The notes under the pieces were generated by a model. It was given only the letters and a program-made list of their open reading frames with translations, did no database searches and had not been told where the DNA came from. Made by a program: the position numbers and the translations under genes. Shown here piece after piece: positions 5,564 to 5,564 of a stretch of 5,564 nucleotides of DNA (position 1 is the stretch's first letter; each line of letters begins with the position of its first letter). Location: the NCBI GenBank assembly GCA_903957405.1, contig CAJBPC010000744.1, forward strand, positions 1-5,564, written 5' to 3'. Source of the stretch: an uncultured bacterium. GTDB lineage: Bacteria > Bacteroidota > Bacteroidia > Chitinophagales > Chitinophagaceae.

Positions 5564-5564
5564 C

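Noticed and set aside
5481..5564. A plus-strand frame beginning with ATG at 5481 and open to the right edge
   Set aside because: It reads as low-likelihood sequence rich in Cys, Thr and Ser, and it overlaps the more plausible minus-strand gene end at 5471-5563.
1..5564. CRISPR array, insertion sequence, phage or defence system
   Set aside because: No spaced direct repeats, transposase, terminal inverted repeats or nuclease/helicase motifs were seen on either strand.

Overview
The window looks like a chromosomal segment from a member of the Bacteroidota, most likely a sphingobacterium-like organism of moderate GC content. The evidence is the set of protein families: a DUF1080 tail, an Asp-box propeller with a Sec signal, an ECF sigma/single-pass anti-sigma pair followed by a DUF4097-type beta-solenoid protein, and a 'DPDGDGG' lipoprotein beside a small beta-barrel protein. 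Starts lack Shine-Dalgarno sequences and are preceded by A-rich DNA, and the tRNA gene has no encoded CCA. The genus cannot be fixed from the sequence alone.

Layout. Positions 1-114 hold the 3' end of a plus-strand DUF1080 (3-keto-disaccharide hydrolase-like) gene. After a 249-base gap with only a weak hairpin comes a convergent minus-strand gene (364-1374) for an exported five-Asp-box beta-propeller protein. A plus-strand tRNA-Val(GAC) gene (1621-1695) follows, with a strong hairpin terminator (1699-1731) that is U-rich on both strands. It can therefore also end the minus-strand operon that arrives from the right.

That operon reads right to left: ECF sigma factor (3979-3419, TTG start), anti-sigma factor (3426-2818, 8-base overlap) and an exported DUF4097-type protein (2821-1792, ATGA overlap). 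The last gene is out of frame at a run of nine A's just after its signal peptide. Upstream of the sigma gene is a GCAAC-17-GTCTATC element that looks like an ECF-type autoregulatory promoter. A second minus-strand cluster lies further right: the last 30 codons of an unrecognised gene, a lipoprotein (5454-4906) and an outer-membrane beta-barrel protein (4863-4231), closed by a strong terminator (4180-4210).

How the parts may work together. The sigma, anti-sigma and DUF4097 genes form a translationally coupled cell-envelope signalling cassette. The anti-sigma would hold the sigma factor at the inner membrane, and release would activate the operon's own promoter and unknown targets. The most notable observation is the A9 tract that separates the signal peptide from the mature DUF4097 protein. 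It may be a sequencing error, a recent mutation, or a slippage or phase-variation switch. The lipoprotein and beta-barrel genes are probably co-transcribed and both act at the outer membrane.
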